A stretch of DNA of 64,000 nucleotides. Origin: Argyresthia goedartella (Eukaryota; Arthropoda; Insecta; Lepidoptera; Argyresthiidae). The stretch's first letter is position 1. Every line of letters begins with the position of its first letter. The position numbers and the translations under genes were made by a program. Below are positions 10,126-19,136 of this stretch, piece by piece. The stretch spans positions 8,258,501-8,322,500 of the forward strand of contig OX463820.1 of the NCBI GenBank assembly GCA_949825045.1, in the 5' to 3' direction. A model generated the notes under the pieces. The model did no database searches, had not been told where the DNA came from, and saw only the letters and a list, made by a program, of their open reading frames with translations.

Positions 10126-10337
10126 ATCCGACTGATGAAGAAGTTGATCCAAGCGGTGTGCGAGACTTTGATCAACCGGGTCCCTCGTCTGCACCAGGTC
10201 AGCCTGGATCAGCATCTGGGCCCTGTTCAACGCCTGATCTGCCTGAGAGTCCTGTCGAGGACGCCAGGGTGTCAGGAGAGGCCGTGTTAGCGGCTTCGGC
10301 AGGCAGCCGTGGGGCGGGCAGCAGCGCGCCTATATAA
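10126..10337 (+). other. acidic, Ser/Pro-rich relic exon running into the 3' LTR
   Basis: After a TGTGTGGTTTCAG acceptor-like site the frame encodes a DPTDEEVDPSG start followed by Ser, Pro and Gly-rich sequence. It stays open through the 3' LTR start to a stop just before the TATA box. A similar acidic start (DDIKDELQDASS) follows another TTTCAG at 9222. These may be exons of a decayed LTR-element protein or of a captured host gene. No domain is recognised. Confidence 0.2.
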
Positions 10338-10359
10338 AGCGAGGAGCAGACCGCGTGCG
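10285..10359 (+). repeat. 3' LTR of the 8.47-kb element, part 1 (interrupted)
   Basis: It matches 5696-5770 with two differences. It ends at the 8-bp CGCGTGCG that is repeated at 13980-13987 on the far side of the LINE. The TATA box at 10331-10338 is intact. Confidence 0.93.
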
Positions 10360-10370
10360 GCGCTTCCGGC

Positions 10371-11164
10371 GTGCCTTCAAACACCACGCCGGAAGAGATC
10401 GTCGCGGCACTTGCGGAACTCGGTGTGGAGGCCGAGTACTGCAAGCAGATCCGGGCGCGCAAGGGGCGCCCCGGTTGCATCTTCTTCGCCAGCCTGAAGA
10501 AGAATCCCGACCGTGCCCCCGGCGCTGTGTACGAGATCACGGAGCTCTTGTACATGCCGGGGGTGAAGATCGAGGCCTGGCGCTCGAAGCAGGGCCCGGC
10601 CCAGTACCACAGGTGCCAGCAATTCCGGCACTCGTCGCATATGTGCCACCGCCCCCTAGCGTGCGTACGTTGCGGCGGTCCCACTCGGCGCGGGAAGTCC
10701 CCCGCCCGAAAGACCAGCCGCCGACGTGCGCCAACTGCGGTGGACCGCACACGGCAAACAATGCGACGTGCCCCGTGTTCCGCCAGGAGGCGCGGAACAA
10801 GAAGGCCGGCACTGTGGCGCTCACCAACGCGCCCGGGCCCAAGAAGTTGCAGCCTCCCCCTCTGCCTCGTCCCGATCTGCAGGAACCAACGGCGCCCGCC
10901 TCGCTTATGGCGCAGGCGAACGACGGAGCCCCCAGGCAGAAGACGAAGCGGGGGGGGAAGAAGAAGAAGAAGGCGACGGCTCCACCTGCCGCCGGCGCCG
11001 CGGCGGCTACTCTCGCCGCCAGCGAGACTGCGGCCGCCGCTGGCGCCGCCACTCCGGCTGCGGCGATAGGGCAGCAGGACTTAGGGCACCTCACAGCCCT
11101 GCTCGCCCTCCTCAGCGACCCCACTGCCCTGGGCAGACTCACCGCTCTGCTCCGCAATGCATGA
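10371..11164 (+). pseudogene. LINE ORF1 (gag-like nucleic-acid-binding protein), 5' truncated and frameshifted
   Basis: The first part, from 10371, contains a gag-like fold ending in knuckle-type Cys/His spacing (CQQFRHSSHMC, then CVRCGG). The second part, in another frame, continues with CANCGGPHTANNATC, a CCHC knuckle, and a long Ala/Lys/Pro tail. The change of frame falls near 10680 in a run GGTCCCACTCGG, consistent with loss of one base. The ORF stops at 11162-11164 inside the start of ORF2 (ATGCATGA overlap). As an ORF1 it would bind element RNA and form ribonucleoprotein. With the frameshift and missing start it is probably non-functional. Confidence 0.8.
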
Positions 11165-13805
11165 GCCGCTCAGGGTCGTCCACTGGAACGCGCAGTCGCT
11201 GACAGGGAAGAAGCGGCTGCTCCACGTGTTCCTGAGGGACTACCGCGTCGACGTGATGCTCATCAGCGAGACATTCCTAGCCGGAAGCGACAAGCTGTCG
11301 CTGCCCGGCTACTTCGTCTATCGCAAGGACGAGAAGTCCACCAGCGGCCGGGCCTTTCGAGGCTTGGCAGTCATCGTCGGCAGGAAGATCGTCCACCAGC
11401 TCGTTGACGCCCAGGAGTATACATCCCTGTATACTTTGGGCGTCGACCTCCAGGTCGCCGGCCAGGTGCTGCGACTCTACGCCGCCTACAAGCCCCCCAG
11501 TACACCAATCCGCACCGCCGAGCTACGGGGGTTGCTACAGTCGCCGCATCCGACACTCGTCGCTGGCGACCTCAACGCCAAGCACACCGTCTGGAACTCC
11601 ACCAGGGTGTGCCCAGCTGGACGCGCCATCCTTGCCGACTCCGTGAGCCACAACTACGATGTCATCGGTCCCGACGAGCCCACCCACTTCGATTCGCGGG
11701 CCGGTTGGGACACCATCGACGTCGCAGTCGTCAGAGGTCTCCGGACTCCGCCGAGCCAGGAGGTTCTCCCTGACCTCCCATCGGACCACAGGCCAGTACT
11801 TCTCGTCCTGGCGGACCTGCCCACCCTGGTCTCTCCGCCAGCATCACGCCGACGCTACCAGTGGGGCGCCTTCACCGCCGCCCTCGACCAGTCTTCGACC
11901 ACATGTCCAGTCAACCAGCCGGAAGACGTTGACCGCCTGGCATCGCTGCTAACAACCCAGATCCGAGACGCGCTCGACCTATCATCGCACACCGTAGCTC
12001 GCGGGGGGAAGCCCAATCCTCTTCCTGCTGAGCTACGCGCACTCATCCGCGATAAGCGCGCTCTCCGGAAGCAGTGGCAGCAAACCCGCTGCCCAACGAT
12101 GAAGACCAGGCTCAACGCCATGACGGCAGAGCTGAAGCGCCGACTTGATCTCCACGCCGAAGAATCTTGGGAACGCCACGTCGAGTCCATGGGCGACCAC
12201 GTCCCCTCCGTGCATCGCCTATGCCGGGATTTGTCGACTACTCCAACTCCCGTCCGACCAATCCTGGGCAGCGACGGCCTACCAAGATTTCGAGCCCAAG
12301 ACCGTGCGGAGATCTTCGCCGAATGCCTCGAGAAGCAGTTCAAGCCGAACCCTACGGATGATGTGGAGCACGTCGCAGCAGTCGAGAGACACCTGCGAGA
12401 GTACTTCGCCTCGCCGATAGCTCCCGAAGAGGACCCAACCGTCGTCACGCCCGGCCAGATCATGCGTGCTTTCAGACGTACCAAGCCCAGGAAAGCCCCG
12501 GGCGCAGACCGCATACCTAACATGGCGCTGCTACATTTGCCGCCACGTACTGTGGCGGCCGTTACGCGCCTGTTTAACGGTATCTTGCGCACGGGCCACT
12601 TCCCAACCCAATGGAAGGAGGGCTTGGTCATCATGTTGCCCAAGCCGGGCAAGGACTCCAAGCTGCCTGAGAGCTATCGGCCGATAACTCTACTGAGTAC
12701 CATCTCAAAGGTGTTTGAGAAACTCCTGCTGGCGAAGCTACTGCCCCACATCCAGCCGCGCCCAGAACAGTTCGGCTTCAGGCCCGAGCATTCTACGACG
12801 CTTCAGCTCACCAGAGTACTGAATGACATGACGGTTTGTTTAAACAAGAAGGAATTCACTGTCGCAGTACTCCTGGACATGGAGAAGGCGTTTGACAGAG
12901 TATGGCACGAGGGGTTGCTGTACAAATTGTCGACGTCTCCAGCCCCAAGAAGACTGGTCCAGATCATCGCCTCCTTCCTGAAAAATCGCCGCTTCCGAGT
13001 GATGGTGGAAGACGCCGTCTCCGAGGAACACCCCGTTGCAGCCGGCGTCCCTCAGGGGTCCTGCCTGTCTCCAGCCTGTTACTCCCAATATACGGACGAC
13101 ATCCCCGTCGGGCCGGGTGCCCAGCTGGCACTCTTCGCCGACGACGCTGCCTACTACGCGTCGTCGATCCAGGCACGGCACGCTGCCGTCAAACTGCAGC
13201 GCACCCTGGACATCTTGCCCGACTGGCTCGCCAAGTGGCGGTTGTCCGTCAACGTTGGGAAGACGCAGGCGCTCATCACAGGCCAGTCCCCCCTTCCACC
13301 ACCACTCCAGCTCCAAGGACAGGACATCGCGTGGTCTCCGCAGGTGAGGTACCTGGGAGTGACCATCGATCGCCGGCTCACCATGAAGCAACATGTCGAC
13401 AACGTCGTCAACCAGGTCAAGGTGGCACGCGCCAAGCTGCGTCCACTTCTCGACTCCAGCCTCCCTCTGAGGGCGAAGCTCGGGATCTACAAGTGCTACG
13501 TGAGATCCCGCCTCACCTACGCGGCCCCGGCATGGTACGCCCTGTGCTCGGAGACGAACAAACGGAGACTCCGAGCCCAAGAGAACCTCTCTTTGCGTAC
13601 CATCGTCGACGCCCCCCGCTACGTGAGGAATGCGACGATCCAGAGGGACCTCAGATGGGAACCAGTGGACCAGTTTGTCCAGAGGCTGGCGAAGGGCATG
13701 TTCGCGCGTGCGGATAGCTCTCATCATCCGCACATCCGCGACATGGCGCCGTACCACGCGCGCCCGCCCGACCGCCGCCGCCTGCCACGCGACCTGGTTG
13801 CCTAG
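11157..13805 (+). CDS. LINE ORF2: apurinic-type endonuclease and reverse transcriptase
   Basis: This 882-residue frame is uninterrupted. The EEP endonuclease occupies about residues 1-225, with HWNAQSL near the start, the catalytic GDLNAKH and the terminal SDHRPV. The RT is about 440-720, with KAPGADRIPN, SYRPITLLSTISKVFEK, LLDMEKAFDRVWHEG, AGVPQGSCLSP and the FADD active site near 13138. The C-terminal region has the usual thumb and no RNase H, which fits the Jockey group. It nicks target DNA and reverse-transcribes element RNA at the nick. Key catalytic residues are present, so the enzyme could be active even though ORF1 is broken. Confidence 0.95.
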   Translation: MHEPLRVVHWNAQSLTGKKRLLHVFLRDYRVDVMLISETFLAGSDKLSLPGYFVYRKDEKSTSGRAFRGLAVIVGRKIVHQLVDAQEYTSLYTLGVDLQVAGQVLRLYAAYKPPSTPIRTAELRGLLQSPHPTLVAGDLNAKHTVWNSTRVCPAGRAILADSVSHNYDVIGPDEPTHFDSRAGWDTIDVAVVRGLRTPPSQEVLPDLPSDHRPVLLVLADLPTLVSPPASRRRYQWGAFTAALDQSSTTCPVNQPEDVDRLASLLTTQIRDALDLSSHTVARGGKPNPLPAELRALIRDKRALRKQWQQTRCPTMKTRLNAMTAELKRRLDLHAEESWERHVESMGDHVPSVHRLCRDLSTTPTPVRPILGSDGLPRFRAQDRAEIFAECLEKQFKPNPTDDVEHVAAVERHLREYFASPIAPEEDPTVVTPGQIMRAFRRTKPRKAPGADRIPNMALLHLPPRTVAAVTRLFNGILRTGHFPTQWKEGLVIMLPKPGKDSKLPESYRPITLLSTISKVFEKLLLAKLLPHIQPRPEQFGFRPEHSTTLQLTRVLNDMTVCLNKKEFTVAVLLDMEKAFDRVWHEGLLYKLSTSPAPRRLVQIIASFLKNRRFRVMVEDAVSEEHPVAAGVPQGSCLSPACYSQYTDDIPVGPGAQLALFADDAAYYASSIQARHAAVKLQRTLDILPDWLAKWRLSVNVGKTQALITGQSPLPPPLQLQGQDIAWSPQVRYLGVTIDRRLTMKQHVDNVVNQVKVARAKLRPLLDSSLPLRAKLGIYKCYVRSRLTYAAPAWYALCSETNKRRLRAQENLSLRTIVDAPRYVRNATIQRDLRWEPVDQFVQRLAKGMFARADSSHHPHIRDMAPYHARPPDRRRLPRDLVA

Positions 13806-13979
13806 CCGGCGATCATCCAAAGGAACACCCCTCGTGAGAACATCTCCACCGCCCGCGAGGGCCCCCCGATGACCTGTCCATAGGAGTGGACAGAGGCGCT
13901 TCTTCAGGAAGAGATCCGATGATCTGACCCTGACTCCCCACGCCCCAGAATGGGTGCGTGAGAAGAATGCTTGATCGAT
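13806..13979 (+). other. LINE 3' untranslated region
   Basis: 174 bp of GC-rich sequence lies between the ORF2 stop and the target duplication. The end GATCGAT next to the duplication may be a short tandem tail (GATC repeats) rather than poly-A. Confidence 0.55.
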
Positions 13980-13987
13980 CGCGTGCG

Positions 13988-14163
13988 AGGTACTTGCTCA
14001 GCCGTCGTCATAGACTCAACACCTCACCATTTTTATTGTCACGCTGTCCGATATCTTTATTCGTTTTGATAATTGTTATTAGAGTCCATTTCTGTTCAAA
14101 TTATAATCAGTCAGTTTCAGTGTGTTTCTTTTTAAAAATCATCTCGGCCTCTGGTTTCTAACA
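13988..14163 (+). repeat. 3' LTR of the 8.47-kb element, part 2
   Basis: It appears identical to 5771-5946 of the 5' LTR and ends CTAACA, followed by the GTAT duplication at 14164-14167. Confidence 0.95.
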
Positions 14164-14167
14164 GTAT

Positions 14168-15189
14168 CTAATTTTATTAAAATTATACACAGGCTAAATA
14201 TTAATATAAAATGTATTGGCAATCATGCCGGAAGTATAACACACTGAACTAAATGAAAACAAATGAAGTTAAATATATTTTAAGGTCTCCAGAGTAGTAG
14301 AGTTAGTAACATTTTATAATATATTGAAGCAAAAATATAAATTTTGAATTTATTTAGCACAGCCGGAAACGCCTTACCGTCTTTTACATCATCGTGTAAC
14401 AGGAAGTGGAAAAGACGGTTTATCAAAAAGAAACACTATTAAAGATAATATTAATCATTACGACAAAGTTATTAATATTAAATATAATAATTCATGACGG
14501 CTAATAGTAATTACCTATGTTTAAATAAATCATGACGACTAACTATTGTTTTCGGAAAATGGCCCTAACATTAATTTGATTTCAGTTCGTTCATTAGGAA
14601 TAATTCAAGCCAGGAACAAAACTAAGTTCTTCCTTTGAAGAAACTCTAGGGTAATTATCTCTTCAGAAAATCATTTCTTTTTAACGGAATTGAAAAAGGA
14701 GTAGGTTCTCAATTCATTACAATTTCATTTCGGTTTATTTATCAAAGCAGCCACTTTAAAGCTTGTGTTAGAAGCCTCGAAACTCATTTCAAGTTATTGT
14801 TCAGTTTTGAATAAATCACCATTCTGCGTTGTAATGTAACTGACGGTAGTGATGAAGTTATTAATAAGTAAATAAACTTACGATACATTTTCAAGTTAAA
14901 TCAACTGTCGAATCTATATGTGAAAAGTGACGCAACATTGCAACTTCATGGCTAATTTAAGTACCAAATGAAATACAACTGCCAACTTAAGTTTGACAGA
15001 TAATCAAAGTATTGTTAAATGCCTTCTCTCATTAGTTTGTTAGGCAAATATGGTAACAACTCGATGCCATGGCTCACAGTTAAATCGATTATCGATAACT
15101 GTACACATTTACTGGGGTTATTTTTTAGTCCATATACTACACGAGCTGATGCCCGCTCAATGTATAGGGACCCAGACATAGCAGAGAGG
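14168..15189. other. AT-rich stretch without genes between two LTR elements
   Basis: No coding frame is convincing. The only structure I see is the hairpin at 14376-14419, related to the one at 5568-5615. By the nesting argument this stretch was continuous with 4681-5691 before the 8.47-kb insertion. Confidence 0.5.
14376..14419 (-). promoter_or_regulatory. hairpin with ETS-like core, paralogue of 5568-5615
   Basis: Ten-bp perfect arms (14376-14385, 14410-14419) enclose a minus-strand ACTTCCTGT. The arms and loop align with the 5568-5615 hairpin in the same orientation, including the ATCGT and GGAAGTG blocks. Arm sequences differ but remain paired. Confidence 0.35.
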
Positions 15190-15194
15190 TCTGA

Positions 15195-15436
15195 TGTGCC
15201 GGTCGACTACGTTAGTCATATTTTCACGTAATGTTAAGATAATTTGACGACCGTCACAGATAAGCTATATTTATATTCATCACGCACTATGTCTTATGCA
15301 CGTCATTAATAACATGTACCAACCTAGTATATAAGCTAGGATTTCCTATACTAAATTAGTCTAGTATTTGCGCGCATCTCAAGCCTTTTATTTTACTCCC
15401 GAAGATGTTGCTCTCCTTATAATTGCCTCTGGCAAA
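15195..15436 (+). repeat. 5' LTR of the 2.0-kb element
   Basis: It starts TGTGCCGGTCGAC and ends CTCTGGCAAA. TATATAAG around its middle may be its TATA box. Confidence 0.85.
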
Positions 15437-15437
15437 G

Positions 15438-15449
15438 TGGTGACCCGAC
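15438..15449 (+). other. primer-binding site, tRNA-Trp-like
   Basis: TGGTGACCCGAC begins one base after the 5' LTR. Insect tRNA-Trp ends GTCGGGGTCACCA, so this matches its complement apart from one missing C. The assignment to a CsRn1-like lineage is inference from that match. Confidence 0.55.
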
Positions 15450-15482
15450 TTCTGAACATCAGCAACCTTCGGTAATAGCAGC

Positions 15483-15698
15483 ATGGACCCAGCCGCGAAG
15501 AAAACTCCGTGTGCTGCCACGTTAGAAGTGCAAGCAAGAAGCACTTCGTCCAAGATCGCCGAGCCCCGACTTCGGTTTGCATACCGATTTCAAACCACGC
15601 TGCAGAACTCCATAATCAAGACCCCACCCAAACCAAGACGACATCAAGCAAGCCATGACCGGACCAGATTTGAAAATGGACCAGAAGCCAAAAGATAA
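15483..15698 (+). CDS. short gag-like ORF (71 aa) in the 2.0-kb LTR element
   Basis: An ATG about 34 nt after the primer site opens a basic 71-residue frame (start MDPAAKKTPCAATLEVQARS) rich in Pro, Arg and Lys. The position and composition suit the N-terminus of a gag whose remainder has been deleted. No knuckle or protease follows. The SINE begins about 20 nt after its stop. It may be a vestige kept only because this region is needed for packaging or priming. Confidence 0.35.
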   Translation: MDPAAKKTPCAATLEVQARSTSSKIAEPRLRFAYRFQTTLQNSIIKTPPKPRRHQASHDRTRFENGPEAKR

Positions 15699-15716
15699 AT
15701 TATTTCAACCGAAGAT

Positions 15717-15956
15717 TTGACGACCCGAATGGCCGAGACGGCAGTGACCCTGCCTATGAAGCCAAGGGTCCCGGGTTCGAGTCCCGGTGGGGGCAAATAT
15801 TTGTTTGACGAGAACGGATGTTTGTACCCTAGTCATGGTTGTTTATCTATCTAAGTATAATATTTATCTATATAAGTATGTGTATCGTTGTCTAGTACCC
15901 AAGATTCAGGGAATCCTAGTTTGGGGCTAGATCAATGTGTGTCAATAATGTCCAAG

Positions 15957-15988
<32 letters not shown>

Positions 15989-15990
15989 TC
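15717..15990 (+). mobile_element. tRNA-headed SINE (family 1) inside the 2.0-kb LTR element
   Basis: The head has an A-box-like ATGGCCGAGACGG and a B box GGTTCGAGTCC at 15773-15783. The tail ends in a (TTA)n microsatellite at 15959-15988. The same head occurs at 41647, 52827, 53884 and, inverted, at 48345-48425. The internal pol III promoter is typical of tRNA-derived SINEs. It is not a functional tRNA: the arms do not fold cleanly and the sequence continues without a tRNA end. Confidence 0.75.
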
Positions 15991-16953
15991 CCGCATCGAA
16001 CTCAAGATACCGCAAGAACAATGACCCGATAGTCAGCCGACTGCTGATTTATCAAAATGGAGCTCGCACCAGCAGAAACGAACGCGTCGGCAAATTCATT
16101 CACAGCAAGCAGCATTTCAAGTTCAACACATAGGAAGCCGTTCCAGCCCCCAGAAGAGTATTGAAACATCATCGAAATACCTAATTCAACGAATATTGAA
16201 ATCATCCAGGAAGAACATCGCACGAAGAATAATCAAATCACTGAAGAGAGAGAGATATATATAACGATTGGTGTACAAGATGTGCCCTATGTTGCCAAAT
16301 CCCAAGGTTTTTAGGCACACAAATTTCATCAATCGACAACTTAATATTCACTCAAGAGTGAAGAGCACGCACGTACATATGACGTACGAGATCATTGACT
16401 GCCTACAGCCAAGGTTACAGATTTAATGCTGACGCTGATTCAGCACAATCATCCTTATGTAGGTACGGTCGCAATTATAAACAAACAGTGATTACAACTT
16501 CAACGACGTGCGATGTAAATTGACTCATCGATTCCTGAAAAATATGGGCGGCTGCAGCACCAGACGACTCTCCTGCGTATCTTTTCCAGTTATAGTTTAG
16601 GTTAGTTTACTAACCGCGAAGCCCCATTTTCCTAGTGTTTTTCTGTTTTCCAGTTTTTAGTTTATTTTATGTAGTGTGCGGCCAGATACAAGACTCGCCT
16701 GTAGGTAAATATTAAGTAATTCTTTGAACTCATGTAGAATTCACATAACCGTAGTTCCTTTATTTTTTTAATTCGTGTAAGATTTACCTTTAGATTAATT
16801 TGAAGTATGCACAATTACTATCTGATTTATGTTTATTAAAATAATACTAGTTATTATTGCAGTTGATATAAGTTTGATAAGGTAAGTAACTTAGATTTTT
16901 TTCCATTTTCATAAGTACATTCATTTATTTTTTTCCCTAAAGGGGGGAGTATC

Positions 16954-17195
16954 TGTGCCGGTCGACTATGTTAGTCATATTTTCACGTAATGTTAAGATA
17001 AGTTGACGACCGTCACAGATAAGATATATTTATATTCATCACGCACTATGTCTTATGCACGTCATTAATAACATGTACCAACCTAGTATATAAGCTAGGA
17101 TTTCCTATAATAAATTAGTCTAGTATTTGCGCGCATCTCAAGCCTTTTACTTTACTCGCGAAGATGTTGCTCTCCTTATAATTGCCTCTGGCAAA
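16954..17195 (+). repeat. 3' LTR of the 2.0-kb element
   Basis: Same length as 15195-15436 with about six substitutions. TCTGA follows immediately. Confidence 0.85.
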
Positions 17196-17477
17196 TCTGA
17201 CTCCCGGGCATGGTTAATACCATTTTTTCCCATCGCACACAAAAAAAAAGGTAACAACTCGATTCGTGGTGGATGAAATTTTCGACACAACTACATTAAA
17301 ATATTTTAATAAGTTCATAACAGCTCTCTCTGCAACATGGCTGTTACGTTAGCCGCCACGGCAGAATAGTGCCCCCGGCAAATATTTTTTTAATATATTT
17401 TGAATTCCTGTTTTTTACGCAAGAACCATATCAATACTCCTTTTAGATCCCAAGAGAGGTACCTATCTCTTGGGAGC

Positions 17478-17887
17478 TAAAAATCGTCTAAGTACGGATC
17501 AGACTCGCACACGAAGGGTTCCGTACTATCTTACAAGAAACTCAAGCACACTAATAATAATACATTGCGCGATCGATATCACATCAATTGCGCCACCCGA
17601 CCATGTGATGAGCCACAAAATCTACGATCATATTTGAATCATGATATGATTTGTTATATCGCGTGGGGTATTAAATAAAACATGTCTCTTATATGGGAAC
17701 CCCCTTTAATTTAATAAATCTTGTATAGTTCATTATTTGTTGCTATAGTGGCAACAGAAATACATATATTAGAGTTCATGAGATACAGCCCACTAACGTA
17801 CGGATGGACAGACAGACAGACACATGGACAGTGGAGGCTTAGTAATAGGGTTATGTTTGGCACCTTTTGGGTACGGAACCCTAAAAA
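17478..17887 (+). repeat. interspersed repeat with GGGTTCCGTAC / GGTACGGAACCC ends, full-length copy
   Basis: It opens with a GACTCGCACACGAAGGGTTCCGTAC-type end and closes with TTTTGGGTACGGAACCCT. Before the right end are a short GACA-rich run and TTAGTAATAGGG. Related copies: 31534-31667 (right half), 48430-48595, 52095-52505, 56037-56740, 58948-59363. The inverted ends suggest a MITE-like or fold-back element. It has no coding capacity. Confidence 0.7.
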
Positions 17888-17947
17888 TAAGATTTCACTA
17901 AAAACGTGTGAAAACTTTTTTTTCATATAGTTAACCACATAACCACA

Positions 17948-18135
17948 TTTAAATACATGCATATACGCTGCTTCTGGCCCCACACTAGGATACCCTGTGT
18001 CGTGGGTACCAGAAACAGCGACCTCACACCCAGATAAACATCCAAGACCTGTGTTTTTTGCCCCTGGGCTGCGGGGATCGAATCCGCGACCTAGAGGTCG
18101 CGGAGCCACAACCGATCAGCCACAGAGGTCGTCAT
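17948..18135 (-). mobile_element. SINE family 2, minus strand
   Basis: On the minus strand a tRNA-like head (box B in GGATCGAATCC on the plus strand) is followed by the tail AACATCCAAGACC...CCACACTAGGAT read in reverse. Other copies: 30440-30617, 43890-44085, 50443-50555 and 60040-60158. Confidence 0.75.
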
Positions 18136-19136
18136 ACCTCAGTTCCCAATGACCTTATGATGTTTTTAAACACTTCGATGGGAGGAAACGGATCGTCTTC
18201 ATAACATCTATTTTTTCTGGGTTCCGAAAGTGTCTTCTTTTTAGGAGGAATAACGCTTCAAAGGCATTTCACAACACCCATTGTCGGTGATAAGAAAAAA
18301 AATATGAAAGGAAATTTGAATGTAAACGAAAGAGACAGCGTTAATTACTTCCACATGAGAAAGAAAAGAGAGCGCAAACAATGCGCTCGACTGAAACTAA
18401 AATAACGTAGCGCCAAACCACATAGAAATGGTTTAAAAATAAACTACGCTATTTTGTCAATAAGACTTTCAAGAAAAGTTTACGAATTCGTTATATCCAC
18501 ATTTTGAATGAATTCCGCAATTAAATTAGTCAGAATTTCAGAATTACAGGAAAAACAAAACAATTTAGAGGTCTTTTCGTGATTAAATTCAATCGAGAAA
18601 ATTTCATCCAACCGCGGTTTCCTTCAGTGAGAATCTTAAAATAATATTCATTTTCTGATAACCCAAAAATCAAATCTGTAGATTACTTTATAGTGGAGTA
18701 AATAAGTTGCGCTTCGCTTCAAAATGTATTGACTCAAGCAGATGTTGGTGCGTTGGTCAATATAAGTTAGTTTAAGGTATCCTTGTAGCAACGGTACATG
18801 GTACATCGAATACAAATTCGGCAATAAAACTGTGGGCAAAGCTGAATCTTAAATTAAGGTTATATTAATCCCCGATTAAGGATTTATTTAAATTTTATTC
18901 ACACCCTCGCCCTAACTCTTCTGTCGGAGATTGAAATGTTATTTGAAACAAGCGCGCATTTATCGGACACTCAGGTAGTTAGGTAGTCGCCCTCTAGTGA
19001 TTGGTACGATTCAAGCCTCTCTTGCTTTAACGCAATTATAAGCACAACATCAAACCAAAAGGTGTAGACTGCTGAAAACGAGACTCCATAAAATTATTGG
19101 AGTGGATTATTTATTACAAAGTATATTATATAAAGA
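18136..19136. other. no recognisable feature
   Basis: AT-rich sequence with short, unsupported frames only. The stretch 18190-18290 has no match to the other repeats that I can see. Confidence 0.5.

Larger units (their letters stand above)
5947..10284 (+). other. internal region of the 8.47-kb LTR element, no intact gene
   Basis: An ATG at 6019 begins an Arg/Ser-rich frame (start SDCEQRRSRRESSRSRER) that stops after about 50 codons. That start resembles the basic beginning of a gag but nothing further supports it. From 7659 on, the interior is dominated by tandem repeats with different periods, listed separately. Two acidic Ser/Pro-rich stretches, each preceded by a TTTCAG acceptor-like site (9222 and 10120), could be relic exons. 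I see no transposition enzyme. Confidence 0.6.
10360..13979 (+). mobile_element. Jockey-type non-LTR retrotransposon inserted in the 3' LTR, 5' truncated
   Basis: An 8-bp duplication CGCGTGCG (10352-10359 and 13980-13987) brackets the insertion, and removing it restores a 251-bp LTR. The element is much more GC-rich than its surroundings. It carries ORF1 (zinc-knuckle protein) and ORF2 (endonuclease plus RT), which overlap by 8 nt, as in Jockey-clade elements. ORF1 begins abruptly at the junction, so the 5' end is truncated. No poly-A is visible; the 3' end reads TTGATCGAT before the duplication. Confidence 0.9.
5696..14163 (+). mobile_element. 8.47-kb LTR element with a non-coding, satellite-rich interior (LARD-like)
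   Basis: The ends are TGTTAG at 5696 and CTAACA at 14163, a TG...CA pair with 6-bp inverted termini. The flanks are a perfect 4-bp duplication, GTAT, at 5692-5695 and 14164-14167. The two LTRs are 251 bp each once the LINE in the 3' copy is removed and differ at about two positions by eye, so the insertion is young. The 4.3-kb interior has no recognisable gag, protease, RT, RNase H or integrase. A young element without genes must have been moved in trans, as in LARD/TRIM-type elements. The autonomous partner is unknown. Confidence 0.9.
15195..17195 (+). mobile_element. 2.0-kb non-autonomous LTR retrotransposon with tRNA-Trp-like primer site
   Basis: Two 242-bp direct repeats (15195-15436 and 16954-17195) differ at about six positions. 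A perfect 5-bp TCTGA flanks both ends (15190-15194 and 17196-17200). The internal 1.5 kb has only a short gag-like ORF and a SINE, with no pol. A purine tract, AAAGGGGGGAG, lies just before the 3' LTR. The primer site resembles tRNA-Trp, as used by CsRn1-type Ty3/gypsy elements. The LTR ends in CAAA if the target duplication is trusted, rather than CA. Confidence 0.85.

Noticed and set aside
11855..12661. Minus-strand ORFs over LINE ORF2, including 12840-13820
   Set aside because: GC-rich coding DNA leaves antisense frames open; all conserved motifs are on the plus strand.
13958..14161. Hydrophobic ORF in the 3' LTR, repeated at 5720-5944
   Set aside because: It lies in the LTR and is identical in both copies because the LTRs are; no sign of protein function.
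15730..15800. Functional tRNA gene
   Set aside because: Only A- and B-box-like segments are present; the sequence continues into a SINE tail and recurs with divergence elsewhere.
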